A DNA stretch of 64,000 bases, from assembly GCF_035989885.1 (NCBI RefSeq), contig NZ_CP108518.1, positions 7,059,001 through 7,123,000 on the forward strand. The letters are read 5' to 3'. Shown here one piece after another: positions 16,439 to 24,235 of this stretch. The stretch comes from Streptomyces sp. NBC_01232. Lineage in GTDB: Bacteria > Actinomycetota > Actinomycetes > Streptomycetales > Streptomycetaceae. Below the pieces are notes generated by a model. That model saw only the letters and a list, made by a program, of their open reading frames with translations, was not told the DNA's origin and searched no databases. The position numbers were made by a program, and so were the translations under genes. The stretch's first letter is position 1. Every line of letters begins with the position of its first letter.

Positions 16439-17252
16439 CGGACCGGGAACGCCCGGCAACGTCCTGCAGGTCACAGGGCTGCGCCGCTCCTACGGAGCCG
16501 TGCGCGCCGTCGACGACGTGTCCTTCGTGCTGCCCGAGGGCGGCTCGCTGGGCATCGTGGGGGAGTCCGGCTCCGGCAAGACGACCACCGCGCGGATCAT
16601 CGTCGGGCTGGAGCGCGCCGACGGGGGCGAGGTCGTGGTCGCGGGCCGCAACCGGACCGCGCGCGGCGAGGGCCGCGGCCGTGCGCGGCGCCTGGCGCGC
16701 GCCCGCGAGGTCCAGATGGTCTTCCAGGACCCGTACCTCTCCCTCGATCCGCGCACCTCCGTCGAGGCGGTCCTGCGCGAGACCCTGCGCCTGCACTTCC
16801 CGGACCGTGATCACACCCGCCGGATAAGGGAGTTGCTCGACCAGGTGGGGCTCGGCACCCGGGCGGCCGACGCCCTGCCGCGGCAGCTGTCCGGCGGCCA
16901 GCGTCAGCGCGTCGCCATCGCACGGGCCCTGGCCGTCGAGCCGTCCGTCCTCGTCCTGGACGAGGCGGTCGCAGCGCTCGACGTCTCCGTACAGGCGCAG
17001 ATCCTCAACCTGCTCGCGGACATCAGGGAGCAGACCGGCATCGGGTACCTCTTCATCACCCACGACCTGGGGGTCGTACGGTGCGTCACCGACGAGATCG
17101 TCGTGATGCGGCACGGCCGGATCGTCGAGGCGGGCGCCACGGCAGAGGTACTGGCCGCGCCGCAGCACCCGTACACGCGCCTGCTCCTGGAGTCGGTGCC
17201 GCGCCCGGGATGGGACCCGGAGGCGATCGCCGCGGCCCGCAGGGCGCTGTAG
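16428..17252 (+). CDS. ABC importer ATPase 2 (DppF/OppF type)
   Basis: A 274-residue ATPase, partner of the previous one. Walker A is GESGSGKTTTA, the signature LSGGQRQRV, Walker B VLVLDEAVAALD, and the switch His is in FITHDLGVV. The C-terminus AAPQHPYTRLLLESVP is the OppF-type ending. The start at ATG 16428 lies inside the end of the previous gene (11-nt overlap), with GAAGGGAG upstream. It is the last gene of the importer operon. The chain is shorter than most OppF proteins (about 320 residues) because the C-terminal extension is trimmed. Confidence 0.92.
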   Translation: MPDNGPGTPGNVLQVTGLRRSYGAVRAVDDVSFVLPEGGSLGIVGESGSGKTTTARIIVGLERADGGEVVVAGRNRTARGEGRGRARRLARAREVQMVFQDPYLSLDPRTSVEAVLRETLRLHFPDRDHTRRIRELLDQVGLGTRAADALPRQLSGGQRQRVAIARALAVEPSVLVLDEAVAALDVSVQAQILNLLADIREQTGIGYLFITHDLGVVRCVTDEIVVMRHGRIVEAGATAEVLAAPQHPYTRLLLESVPRPGWDPEAIAAARRAL

Positions 17253-17264
17253 GCAGGGGGGCCT

Positions 17265-17305
17265 CCCCACGGGTCGTACCGCCGGGGCGCCCCACGGGTC
17301 ATACC
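17265..17305. repeat. Direct repeat in the convergent gap after the importer operon
   Basis: CCCCACGGGTC(G/A)TACC occurs twice (17265-17280 and 17290-17305), the second copy running over the stop codon of the tetR-3 gene. It may be a duplication trace or part of a termination structure. Confidence 0.5.
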
Positions 17306-17934
17306 CCCGCGGCGAGCGTACGGAGCAGCGTCCGCAGGACCGGCCCGGTACCGCCGTCGGAGCCGAGGGAATCCATGGCCGCCAGGCCGTCCACGGCGGC
17401 GGCCACGGCCAGGCCCAGCGGGCGCGGGTCCACGTGGCCGCCGCGCTCGTCGGCCAGGACCTGGAAGAGGGCGACGAAACAGGCGCGCCAGCGCCGGTAC
17501 TCGGCCTCCAGGCTCTCGCGGACCCGGGCGTCGTTCAACGCCTGCCAGTGCAGGGCGGAATGGAGGTGGGACAGTTCGGCGCCCTCGGGCCGGCCGAGCA
17601 GTTCGACGACCCGCTCGGCGCGCTCGGCGAACGGTCCGGGACCGGACACCGCCGCCTCCAGGGGCGTGATCCACTCGGGGCGGATGTCCGTGATGACCGC
17701 GAGGACGAGGTCGGTCCGGTCCTGGAAGTGGTAGTGGCACATCCCGTGCGAAACGCCGGACAGGGCTGCGACGTTGCGGGTGGTGAAGCCCTCGCTCATC
17801 TCGCCTGCGAGCAGGGTCCGCGCGGCGGCGATCAGCCGTGCCCGGGTCTGCTCGCCCTTCGCCGAGGCCCGTGGCCGGCCGGCCCGTCCGGGGGGAGCGG
17901 GCCGGTCTGCGGAGTCCTTCGCGACAGCTGCCAT
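17299..17934 (-). CDS. TetR-family regulator 3 (BetI-like), divergent from deiminase 4
   Basis: A 211-residue TetR regulator, not a close paralogue of the other two. The HTH reads GFTTRNVAALSGVSHGMCHY then HFQDRTDLVLAVI, and the C-terminal domain resembles BetI/TetR_C_6 proteins (RVRESLEAEYRRWRACFVAL). The first ~20 residues are Pro/Lys-rich. The ATG at 17934 has TAGAGT (17941-17946, minus strand) 6 nt upstream, which suggests a leaderless transcript. It probably controls the divergent deiminase 4 gene through the palindrome at 18012-18027, and possibly itself. Polyamines, betaine-like compounds or arginine derivatives are possible effectors. Confidence 0.87.
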   Translation of the reverse strand: MAAVAKDSADRPAPPGRAGRPRASAKGEQTRARLIAAARTLLAGEMSEGFTTRNVAALSGVSHGMCHYHFQDRTDLVLAVITDIRPEWITPLEAAVSGPGPFAERAERVVELLGRPEGAELSHLHSALHWQALNDARVRESLEAEYRRWRACFVALFQVLADERGGHVDPRPLGLAVAAAVDGLAAMDSLGSDGGTGPVLRTLLRTLAAGV

Positions 17935-18009
17935 GACGTCACTCTAACGAGCCTTCCGTCCGCGACCTGGGGCTTTCCGTGATCCACCGGAATGACCTCG
18001 TCCAAACTA

Positions 18010-18038
18010 TTGACCGAGCGCTTGGCCAGTTTTAGCTT
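18010..18038 (+). promoter_or_regulatory. Promoter and TetR-3 operator upstream of deiminase 4
   Basis: TTGACC (18010-18015) and TAGCTT (18033-18038) are 17 nt apart. Between and over them lies GACCGAGCGCTTGGCC (18012-18027), an imperfect palindrome with the core CC(G/A)AGCGCT(T/C)GG. The layout, an operator between -35 and -10, mirrors the five TGACTG promoters, but the recognition sequence differs, as does the recognition helix of the neighbouring TetR. Confidence 0.65.
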
Positions 18039-18092
18039 TCCGGTCAACCCCGCAGTCTCCGCGGGGAGTTGAGCCATCGGAGGAACCCCCAC

Positions 18093-19250
18093 ATGAACGA
18101 TCACGCAGTGAACCGGCCCGCGGGCGAGGGCATGGGCAGACGCAGATTCCTGGCGGCGGCGGGACTCACCGCCGCAGCGGCCGCGCTGGCGGCGACCGAA
18201 GGGCGGGCCGGGGCGGCGGCCGCGCTCCCGCCGGCGGCGGCCGGAGCCTTCCGCGTGCCGATCGAGGACGTCCGGCACACCCGCACCTGGATGGCCTGGC
18301 CGGACAGCACCTCCATCTGGGGCAACACGCTCGGTGGCGTCCAGCAGGACATCGCGCTCATCGCCCGCACCGTCGCCAAGTACGAACCGGTCTACATGTG
18401 CGCCAACTCCGGCAGCGCGGCCAAGGCCCGCTCGATGTGCGGCTCCACCGTCACCGTCATCAGCACCATCCCCGTCGACGACTGCTGGATGCGCGACACG
18501 GGGCCGGTCTTCCGCACCGACGGATCCGGCGGACTGGACGCCGTCGGCCTGAACTTCAACGGCTGGGGCAGGAAGCAGGCCCACTCCAGGGACAATCTGG
18601 TCGCCGGACGCATCGCCTCCTACGTCGGAGTGCCGTTCACCGCCGCCGCCCTGGTGGGCGAGGGCGGCGCGATCGAGCAGGACGGTGCGGGCACCCTGAT
18701 GGCCACCCGCAGCAGCCTCGTGAACAAGAACCGCAACCCCGACAAGACGCAGGCGCAGATCGAGTCCGCGATGCTCTCCGCGTACGGTGCCACCAAGGTC
18801 ATCTGGTTCGACGGGGTGAAGGGCCAGGACATCACCGACGACCACGTCGACGCGACCTCGCGCTTCCTCGCCCCCGGCAGGGCCGCCGTCCAGATGCCCC
18901 TGGCCTCGGACAACGACGTGTACGCCAAGGACGCGCGCCAGCAGTACCAGATCCTGTCCGCGGCCACCGCCGCCGACGGCACGCGCATGTCCGTCGAGCG
19001 GATCCAGGGCCCCGACTACTACAAGATCCGCTCCTCCAACCCGGACTTCCTCGCCTCCTACGCCAACTACTACCTGTGCAACAACGCCGTCATCAGCGCC
19101 CACTTCGGCGACACCCGGGCCGACACCGCCGCGAAGGCCACCCTGGCCCGCCTCTACCCGGGCCGCACCATCGAGCAGCTCAACATCGACCGGCTCGGCA
19201 CCGGCGGCGGCGGGATCCACTGCGTCACCCAGCAGCAGCCCGTCCCGTAA
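18093..19250 (+). CDS. Agmatine deiminase-family enzyme 4, Tat-exported
   Basis: A 385-residue guanidino hydrolase. A Tat signal is plain at the N-terminus (MGRRRFLAAAGLTAAAAALA) with cleavage expected near residue 40, so the protein is exported. Catalytic motifs: WMRDTGPVF, EGGAIEQDGAGT, TDDHVD, NYYLCNNAVISAHFGD and GGGGIHC with the nucleophile at Cys377. ATG 18093 follows GGAGGA (18079-18084); an in-frame TTG at 18069 is less likely because it lies upstream of that site. Unlike the other three it is paired with its own TetR and its own palindrome. It is closest to deiminase 2 in length and signal type. A perfect terminator hairpin follows. Confidence 0.88.
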   Translation: MNDHAVNRPAGEGMGRRRFLAAAGLTAAAAALAATEGRAGAAAALPPAAAGAFRVPIEDVRHTRTWMAWPDSTSIWGNTLGGVQQDIALIARTVAKYEPVYMCANSGSAAKARSMCGSTVTVISTIPVDDCWMRDTGPVFRTDGSGGLDAVGLNFNGWGRKQAHSRDNLVAGRIASYVGVPFTAAALVGEGGAIEQDGAGTLMATRSSLVNKNRNPDKTQAQIESAMLSAYGATKVIWFDGVKGQDITDDHVDATSRFLAPGRAAVQMPLASDNDVYAKDARQQYQILSAATAADGTRMSVERIQGPDYYKIRSSNPDFLASYANYYLCNNAVISAHFGDTRADTAAKATLARLYPGRTIEQLNIDRLGTGGGGIHCVTQQQPVP

Positions 19251-19267
19251 CCGGCACCCGCGCGCAC

Positions 19268-19297
19268 GGGCCGTTCCGGACCACTGCGGAACGGCCC
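19268..19297 (+). terminator. Terminator hairpin after deiminase 4
   Basis: A perfect 11-bp stem, GGGCCGTTCCG (19268-19278) and CGGAACGGCCC (19287-19297), with an 8-nt loop, 17 nt after the stop codon. Confidence 0.78.
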
Positions 19298-19431
19298 TCC
19301 GGCGTTCCGGGCGGGGGGCACGAAGGGGTACGACATACCGCCATCCGGGAAAATCCTTGGACCGCGCCGTCGCCGTCGCGGGACACTTCCGTTCCTGTAA
19401 GCCTCCCGCCACACGACAGCACAGGGTTGCC

Positions 19432-21246
19432 ATGGGAACGCCAGGATCGCCCGAACATTCACCGGGCAGGGGCCCGGTACTGCTCGCACTTCGCTACTAC
19501 GGACGGGAGCTGGCCCGCCTCCGGTGGCTGACCGCACCCGCGATGCTGCTCCCGGCACTGGGCAACATCGGCATCAACTACATCGCGCCGCTCATCGTCG
19601 CCAAGCTCGTCGGCCGCATCTCCGGCGGCGGCAGCACCACCGTCGACGCCATGCTGCCGTACGTCCTGACCTTCGCCGGGGTCCTGCTGCTCGCGGAGGC
19701 GCTGTGGCGGGTCGGGCTGCACTGCCTCAACCGCCTCGACGCCCGGGGCATCGAGCACCTCTACGTGGTCGGAATGGACGAACTGTTCGCCAAGGACGCC
19801 GCGTTCTTCCACGACAACTTCGCCGGATCGCTCACCAAGCGCGTGCTGAGCTTCGCCTCCCGCTTCGAGGAGTTCGTCGACACCCTCACGTTCTCGGTGA
19901 TGGGCAGCTTCGTACCGCTGGTGTTCGCCTCGGTGGTGCTGTGGCAGTACGACCCGCTGCTCGTGGCAGGCCTGCTGGTCATGATCGCGGTGACCGCGCT
20001 GATCGTGGCGCCGCTGATCCGGCGCCGCCAGACCCTCGTCGCCCAGCGCGAGGAAGCCATCGCACGGGTGTCGGGCCACGTCGCCGACAGCCTGATGAAC
20101 ATGGACACGGTCCGGGCCTTCGCCGCCGAGGAGCGCGAGGCCGCCGAACACCGCTCGCGCGTCGCGGAGTCGCGCCGGCTCACCCTGCGTTCCTGGGACT
20201 ACGGGAACCTGCGCATCGACACGGTGGTCGCGCCGATGTCCGTACTGACCAACGCGCTGGGCCTGCTGCTCGCCGTCACGCTCGGCGGCGGCGAGCACGG
20301 GGTGGAGGCGGTCATCGTCGCCTTCACCTACTACGCCAGCGCGACGCGGATCATGTTCGAGTTCAACCAGATCTACCGCCGTCTGGAGAGCTCGATGACG
20401 GAGGCGGGGCAGTTCACCGAACTGCTGCTGACCCCGCCGACCGTGCTCGACCCGGCAACGCCCGAGCCGCTGCGGCCCGGGGCCTCGGACGTCCGCTTCG
20501 AACGGGTCACCTTCGCCCACGGCGGCGGCAAGCCGCTCTTCGACAGCCTCGACCTCGACGTGCCCAGCGGGACGAAGATCGGCCTCGTCGGCCGGTCCGG
20601 CGGCGGCAAGACCACCCTCACCCGGCTCCTGATGCGGATGACGGACATCGAATCCGGCCGGATCCTGATCGGCGGCCAGGACATCAGCCGGCTGCGCCAG
20701 GCCGACCTGCGCAGCCTGATCGCCTACGTCCCCCAGGACCCGGCGATGTTCCACCGGTCGCTGCGGGACAACATCGCCTTCGCCCGGCCGGGCGCCACCG
20801 AGGCCGAGATCCGTCGCGCGGCCGAGGCCGCGCACGTCACGGAGTTCACCGACACCCTGCCGGACGGCTTCGACACCATGGTGGGCGAGCGCGGCGTCAA
20901 GCTGTCCGGCGGACAGCGCCAGCGCGTCGCGCTCGCCCGGGCGATCCTGCGCGACGCGCCGGTCCTGCTGCTCGACGAGGCCACCAGCGCGCTGGACTCC
21001 GAGAGCGAGATCCTCGTCCAGGAGGCGCTGTGGAGGCTCATGGAGGGCCGCACGGCCCTGGTGGTGGCGCACCGGCTGAGCACGGTCGCGAACATGGACC
21101 AGCTTGTCGTCCTCGACCGCGGACGCATCGTCGAGAACGGTACGCACCAGGAGCTGCTCGCCTCCGAGGGTGCCTACGCGAAGCTGTGGCAGCACCAGTC
21201 GGGTGGCTTCCTCGACGGCACCGCCGCGCGCTCCCAGGTCAACTGA
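19432..21246 (+). CDS. ABC exporter, fused membrane and ATPase domains (ABCB half-transporter)
   Basis: A 604-residue type IV ABC half-transporter that should work as a dimer. Six membrane helices lie in about residues 30-330, including the loop with 'EEAIARVSGHVADSLMNMDT' and VRAF, typical of exporters of the MsbA/heavy-metal type. The ATPase domain covers about 355-590: Walker A GRSGGGKTT, Q-loop PQDPAMFHRS, signature LSGGQRQRV, Walker B VLLLDEATSALDSES and switch His in VAHRLSTV. ATG 19432 was chosen over an in-frame TTG at 19357, which would add 25 residues unlike the family start. Its substrate is unknown. It stands alone between a terminator and a bulged hairpin. Confidence 0.9.
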   Translation: MGTPGSPEHSPGRGPVLLALRYYGRELARLRWLTAPAMLLPALGNIGINYIAPLIVAKLVGRISGGGSTTVDAMLPYVLTFAGVLLLAEALWRVGLHCLNRLDARGIEHLYVVGMDELFAKDAAFFHDNFAGSLTKRVLSFASRFEEFVDTLTFSVMGSFVPLVFASVVLWQYDPLLVAGLLVMIAVTALIVAPLIRRRQTLVAQREEAIARVSGHVADSLMNMDTVRAFAAEEREAAEHRSRVAESRRLTLRSWDYGNLRIDTVVAPMSVLTNALGLLLAVTLGGGEHGVEAVIVAFTYYASATRIMFEFNQIYRRLESSMTEAGQFTELLLTPPTVLDPATPEPLRPGASDVRFERVTFAHGGGKPLFDSLDLDVPSGTKIGLVGRSGGGKTTLTRLLMRMTDIESGRILIGGQDISRLRQADLRSLIAYVPQDPAMFHRSLRDNIAFARPGATEAEIRRAAEAAHVTEFTDTLPDGFDTMVGERGVKLSGGQRQRVALARAILRDAPVLLLDEATSALDSESEILVQEALWRLMEGRTALVVAHRLSTVANMDQLVVLDRGRIVENGTHQELLASEGAYAKLWQHQSGGFLDGTAARSQVN

Positions 21247-21263
21247 GCGCGGGCCGAGCCGCC

Positions 21264-21305
21264 GGGCCCGTTGGCCAAAGACTTCGCCAAAGGAATGACG
21301 GGCCC
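21264..21305 (+). terminator. Bulged hairpin after the ABC exporter
   Basis: GGGCCCG-TTGGC (21264-21275) pairs with GCCAA (21286-21290) and, after an 8-nt bulge, with CGGGCCC (21299-21305). It lies just downstream of the exporter stop codon and probably terminates transcription. Confidence 0.6.
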
Positions 21306-21353
21306 CAAGCGGCGCCGACCCTTCACGGCTGGATGTGAATAGTTTGTCCTGAT

Positions 21354-22091
21354 GTGACCCTTCAATCTGAAAGCCACGGCGGCCCGGGGCGGCGCCGGCT
21401 GCTCCGGGTGGTGCTGACCGGGACGGTGGCCCTGGCGGCCGGCCTGGTGGCCGGTTCCCCCAGGATCCCGACCGCCCCCCTCGCCGGGGGACCCGAGAGG
21501 GTCCGGCCCGCCGGTCCCGAGGCGGCGCTGCGGGAGCTGGAGGCGGGCAACGCGCGCTGGCGGACCCTGCACGAACGGCACCCCGACGAGACCCGGACGG
21601 TGCGGCAGACGCTGGTGGGCGGCCAGCACCCCTTCGCCGTGGTGCTCGGCTGCGTCGACTCGCGCGTTCCCCCGGAACTGGTCTTCGACCAGGGCCTCGG
21701 CGACCTGCTGACCGTACGGTCCGCGGGCGAGGTCCTGGACGAGGCGGTGCTCGGGAGCATCGCCTACGGGGTCCTCGAACTCGGCATCCCGCTCATCGTG
21801 GTGCTGGGGCACCAGTCGTGCGGGGCCGTCGCCGCGGCGGTCCGGGCCGACGGGGGAGGCGCCCCGCTGCCGGGCCACATGCAGTACCTGGTCGATCAGA
21901 TCCGCCCGGCGATCGACCGCACGCTCGACGGCGCCGCGCGCATCGACGCGGCGATCACCGCGAACGTACGGCTGGTGCGGGAGCGGCTGGCGGCGGAACC
22001 GGAGCTCGCGGCCAAGGCCGCGGCCGGCGAGCTGGCCGTCGTCGGAGCCCGGTACGAACTCACCAGCCAGCGGGTACGCGGCATCGGCTGA
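21354..22091 (+). CDS. Exported beta-class carbonic anhydrase
   Basis: A 245-residue beta-carbonic anhydrase, which interconverts CO2 and bicarbonate. Zinc ligands are Cys100 (GCVDSR, with Asp102 and Arg104), His153 and Cys156 (LGHQSCGAV). The first ~40 residues ([20 protein letters not shown]) form a signal with consecutive arginines, probably Tat-dependent, so the enzyme is likely outside. No ribosome site precedes GTG 21354; TAGTTT at 21340-21345 sits 8 nt upstream, which fits a leaderless transcript. It lies between an ABC exporter and an amino-acid oxidase. A link to CO2 released by the urease-like system 11 kb away is only a thought. No oddity is seen in the active site. Confidence 0.9.
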   Translation: MTLQSESHGGPGRRRLLRVVLTGTVALAAGLVAGSPRIPTAPLAGGPERVRPAGPEAALRELEAGNARWRTLHERHPDETRTVRQTLVGGQHPFAVVLGCVDSRVPPELVFDQGLGDLLTVRSAGEVLDEAVLGSIAYGVLELGIPLIVVLGHQSCGAVAAAVRADGGGAPLPGHMQYLVDQIRPAIDRTLDGAARIDAAITANVRLVRERLAAEPELAAKAAAGELAVVGARYELTSQRVRGIG

Positions 22092-22095
22092 CCCC

Positions 22096-22143
22096 GCACC
22101 GGCCCCGGCACCGGCCCTGGCACCGGCCCCCGCACCGCCACCC
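22096..22143. repeat. Four tandem 12-bp repeats
   Basis: The unit GCACCGGCCCCG is repeated four times (22096, 22108, 22120 and 22132), the last copy degraded, immediately after the carbonic anhydrase stop. It is too short and uninterrupted to be a CRISPR array. Confidence 0.7.
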
Positions 22144-22266
22144 TGCGCCGCGGTACGAATCCCAGTTCGTCAGCATCGCGCGACCCGCACCGCACATCCG
22201 GGTGATTGTTCCCCACCCGGGTGCCTTTGGGCGTTCAAGGCGCATGCGGGCCGGGAGAGTTGGTAC

Positions 22267-24228
22267 ATGATCATCGAACCCGTTCCCACACCCGATCCCG
22301 CGCCCGGCACCTCGGACGAGCCCGACCGGGCGCCCGCCCGGCGCCCGTCCCGCCGGACCGTGATCGCCGGTGCGGCCGCCGTCGCGGGAGCCGGCGCTCT
22401 GTCCGTCGCCGCCGCGTCCGCCGGGACCCCGCAGGCCCCGTCCGGCTCGGCGCGCCCCGACTGGGAGACCTGCCTCACGATCGCCCGGGCCATCCTCGTA
22501 CGGGACGATGACGACGAGCCCCTGGTGCCCCGTTACTCCGACATCCTCCTGAAGCACGGCCTGCCGCGGTCCCGCACCCGCAAGAAGGTGCTGATCGTGG
22601 GCGCCGGGCCGGCCGGGCTCACCGCCGCCCACCTGCTGCGTGAGGCCGGACACGAGGTCACCGTCATCGAGGCCAACGGCAACCGGGTGGGCGGCCGGAT
22701 CAAGACCTTCCGGACCGGCGGCCACGAGAAGTCCGCGGCCCCCTTCGCCGACCCCAAGCAGTACGCCGAGGCCGGCGCGATGCGCATCCCCGACAGCCAC
22801 CCGCTGGTCACCGGACTGATCGACAGTCTCGGTCTCAAGCGGCGGCGCTTCCACCTGGTCGACGTGGACGGCTCCGGCCGCCCCGCCTACCGCACCTGGA
22901 TCTACGTCAACGGCATCCGCGTCCGCCGCGCCGACTACGCGCGCAGCCCGCACACCCTCAACAAGTCCTTCGGGGTCCCGGCGGCCTTCGAGGGCCTGCC
23001 CGCCGCGCAGATCGTCCGCAACGCCTTCGCCCCCGTCCGCAAGGAGATCGAGGGCAAGAAGGACAAGCAGCTCGTCGAGGGCTGGGCGCGCGTCATCCAG
23101 CGCTACGGCCACATGTCGATGTACCGCTACCTGACCGAGGAGGCGAAGCTCGACGAGCGGACCATCGACCTGATCGGCACCGTCGAGAACCTCACCTCCC
23201 GACTGCACCTCGCCTTCGTGCACAGCTTCATCGGTGCCTCGCTGATCAGCCCGGACACCGCCTTCTTCGAACTGCCCGGCGGCACCGCCACCCTGGCCGA
23301 CGCCCTCTACGCCCGCGTCGAGGACCTCGTACGGCTCGACCGCCGCGCCACCCGGATCACCCACGGGGAGGGCAGGGTCAGCATCGAGACCGTCTCGGAG
23401 GGCCGCGGCGGCAGCCCCGTGCGGCGCGAGACCTTCACCGGCGACACCGCGATCATCACCGTGCCCTTCTCCGGGCTGCGCCACATCCCCGTCGCCCCCG
23501 CGCTCTCGTACGGCAAGCGGCGCGCGATCACCGAGCTGCACTACGACGCGGCCACCAAGGTGCTGCTGGAATTCAGCCGCCGCTGGTGGGAGTTCGACGA
23601 GGCCGACTGGAAGCGCGAGCTGGAGGCGGTACAGCCCGGCCTGTACCGCAAGTACCAGCTCGGGCAGACCCCGCAGGACGGCGGTCTGCTCGGCGCCCAC
23701 TCCTCCGTGTCGAACCGCGGTATCTCCGGCGCCCAGCGGGCCCACTACGCGGCCTGCCGCGCGGTCGGCCGTGACCAGCCCGAGGCGGCCCACGTCATCG
23801 GCGGCGGCTCGGCCACCGACAACCCCAACCGCTTCATGTTCCAGCCCTCCTACCCGGTCGAGGGCAGCGCCGGCGGGGTCGTGCTCGCCTCCTACAGCTG
23901 GTCGGACGACGCCCTGAAGTGGGACTCCCTCGACGACGAGGAGCGCTACCCCCGCGCGCTCGCCGGGGTGCAGGAGGTGTTCGGGCAGCGCATCGAGGTG
24001 TTCTACACGGGCGTCGGACGCACCCAGTCCTGGATGCGCGACCCGTACGCCTACGGCGAGGCCTCCGTACTGCTGCCCGGCCAGCACACCGAGCTCTTCC
24101 CCCACGTCCGCAAGGCCGAGGGGAACCTGCACTTCGCCGGATGTCACACCTCCATCAAGCCGGCGTGGATCGAAGGAGCGGTGGAATCCGCGGTGCGCAC
24201 CGCCCTGGAGGTCCACTCCACCCTCTGA
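22267..24228 (+). CDS. Tat-exported FAD L-amino-acid oxidase (L-glutamate oxidase family)
   Basis: A 653-residue secreted flavoenzyme that oxidises an amine or amino acid to imine/keto acid, ammonia and H2O2. The Tat signal is [19 protein letters not shown] (about 25-50). The FAD motif [20 protein letters not shown] starts near residue 110. Long stretches match Streptomyces L-glutamate oxidase: [16 protein letters not shown] (Arg for the alpha-carboxylate), [55 protein letters not shown] and [11 protein letters not shown]. In L-glutamate oxidase an Arg that binds the side-chain carboxylate lies, as I recall, in the HSFLGRSD segment; here it reads HSFIGASL. The substrate is therefore probably not glutamate. 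The RBS GGGAGAG precedes the ATG. Its stop is 7 nt from the convergent neighbour. Confidence 0.85.
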   Translation: MIIEPVPTPDPAPGTSDEPDRAPARRPSRRTVIAGAAAVAGAGALSVAAASAGTPQAPSGSARPDWETCLTIARAILVRDDDDEPLVPRYSDILLKHGLPRSRTRKKVLIVGAGPAGLTAAHLLREAGHEVTVIEANGNRVGGRIKTFRTGGHEKSAAPFADPKQYAEAGAMRIPDSHPLVTGLIDSLGLKRRRFHLVDVDGSGRPAYRTWIYVNGIRVRRADYARSPHTLNKSFGVPAAFEGLPAAQIVRNAFAPVRKEIEGKKDKQLVEGWARVIQRYGHMSMYRYLTEEAKLDERTIDLIGTVENLTSRLHLAFVHSFIGASLISPDTAFFELPGGTATLADALYARVEDLVRLDRRATRITHGEGRVSIETVSEGRGGSPVRRETFTGDTAIITVPFSGLRHIPVAPALSYGKRRAITELHYDAATKVLLEFSRRWWEFDEADWKRELEAVQPGLYRKYQLGQTPQDGGLLGAHSSVSNRGISGAQRAHYAACRAVGRDQPEAAHVIGGGSATDNPNRFMFQPSYPVEGSAGGVVLASYSWSDDALKWDSLDDEERYPRALAGVQEVFGQRIEVFYTGVGRTQSWMRDPYAYGEASVLLPGQHTELFPHVRKAEGNLHFAGCHTSIKPAWIEGAVESAVRTALEVHSTL

Positions 24229-24235
24229 GCCCGGC

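Noticed and set aside
11933..17252. A dedicated nickel importer (nikABCDE)
   Set aside because: The proteins belong to the broad oligopeptide/nickel group; nothing in the sequence proves nickel, so no nik symbols are given.
22096..22143. CRISPR-like array
   Set aside because: The 12-bp units are directly joined without spacers and decay at one end.
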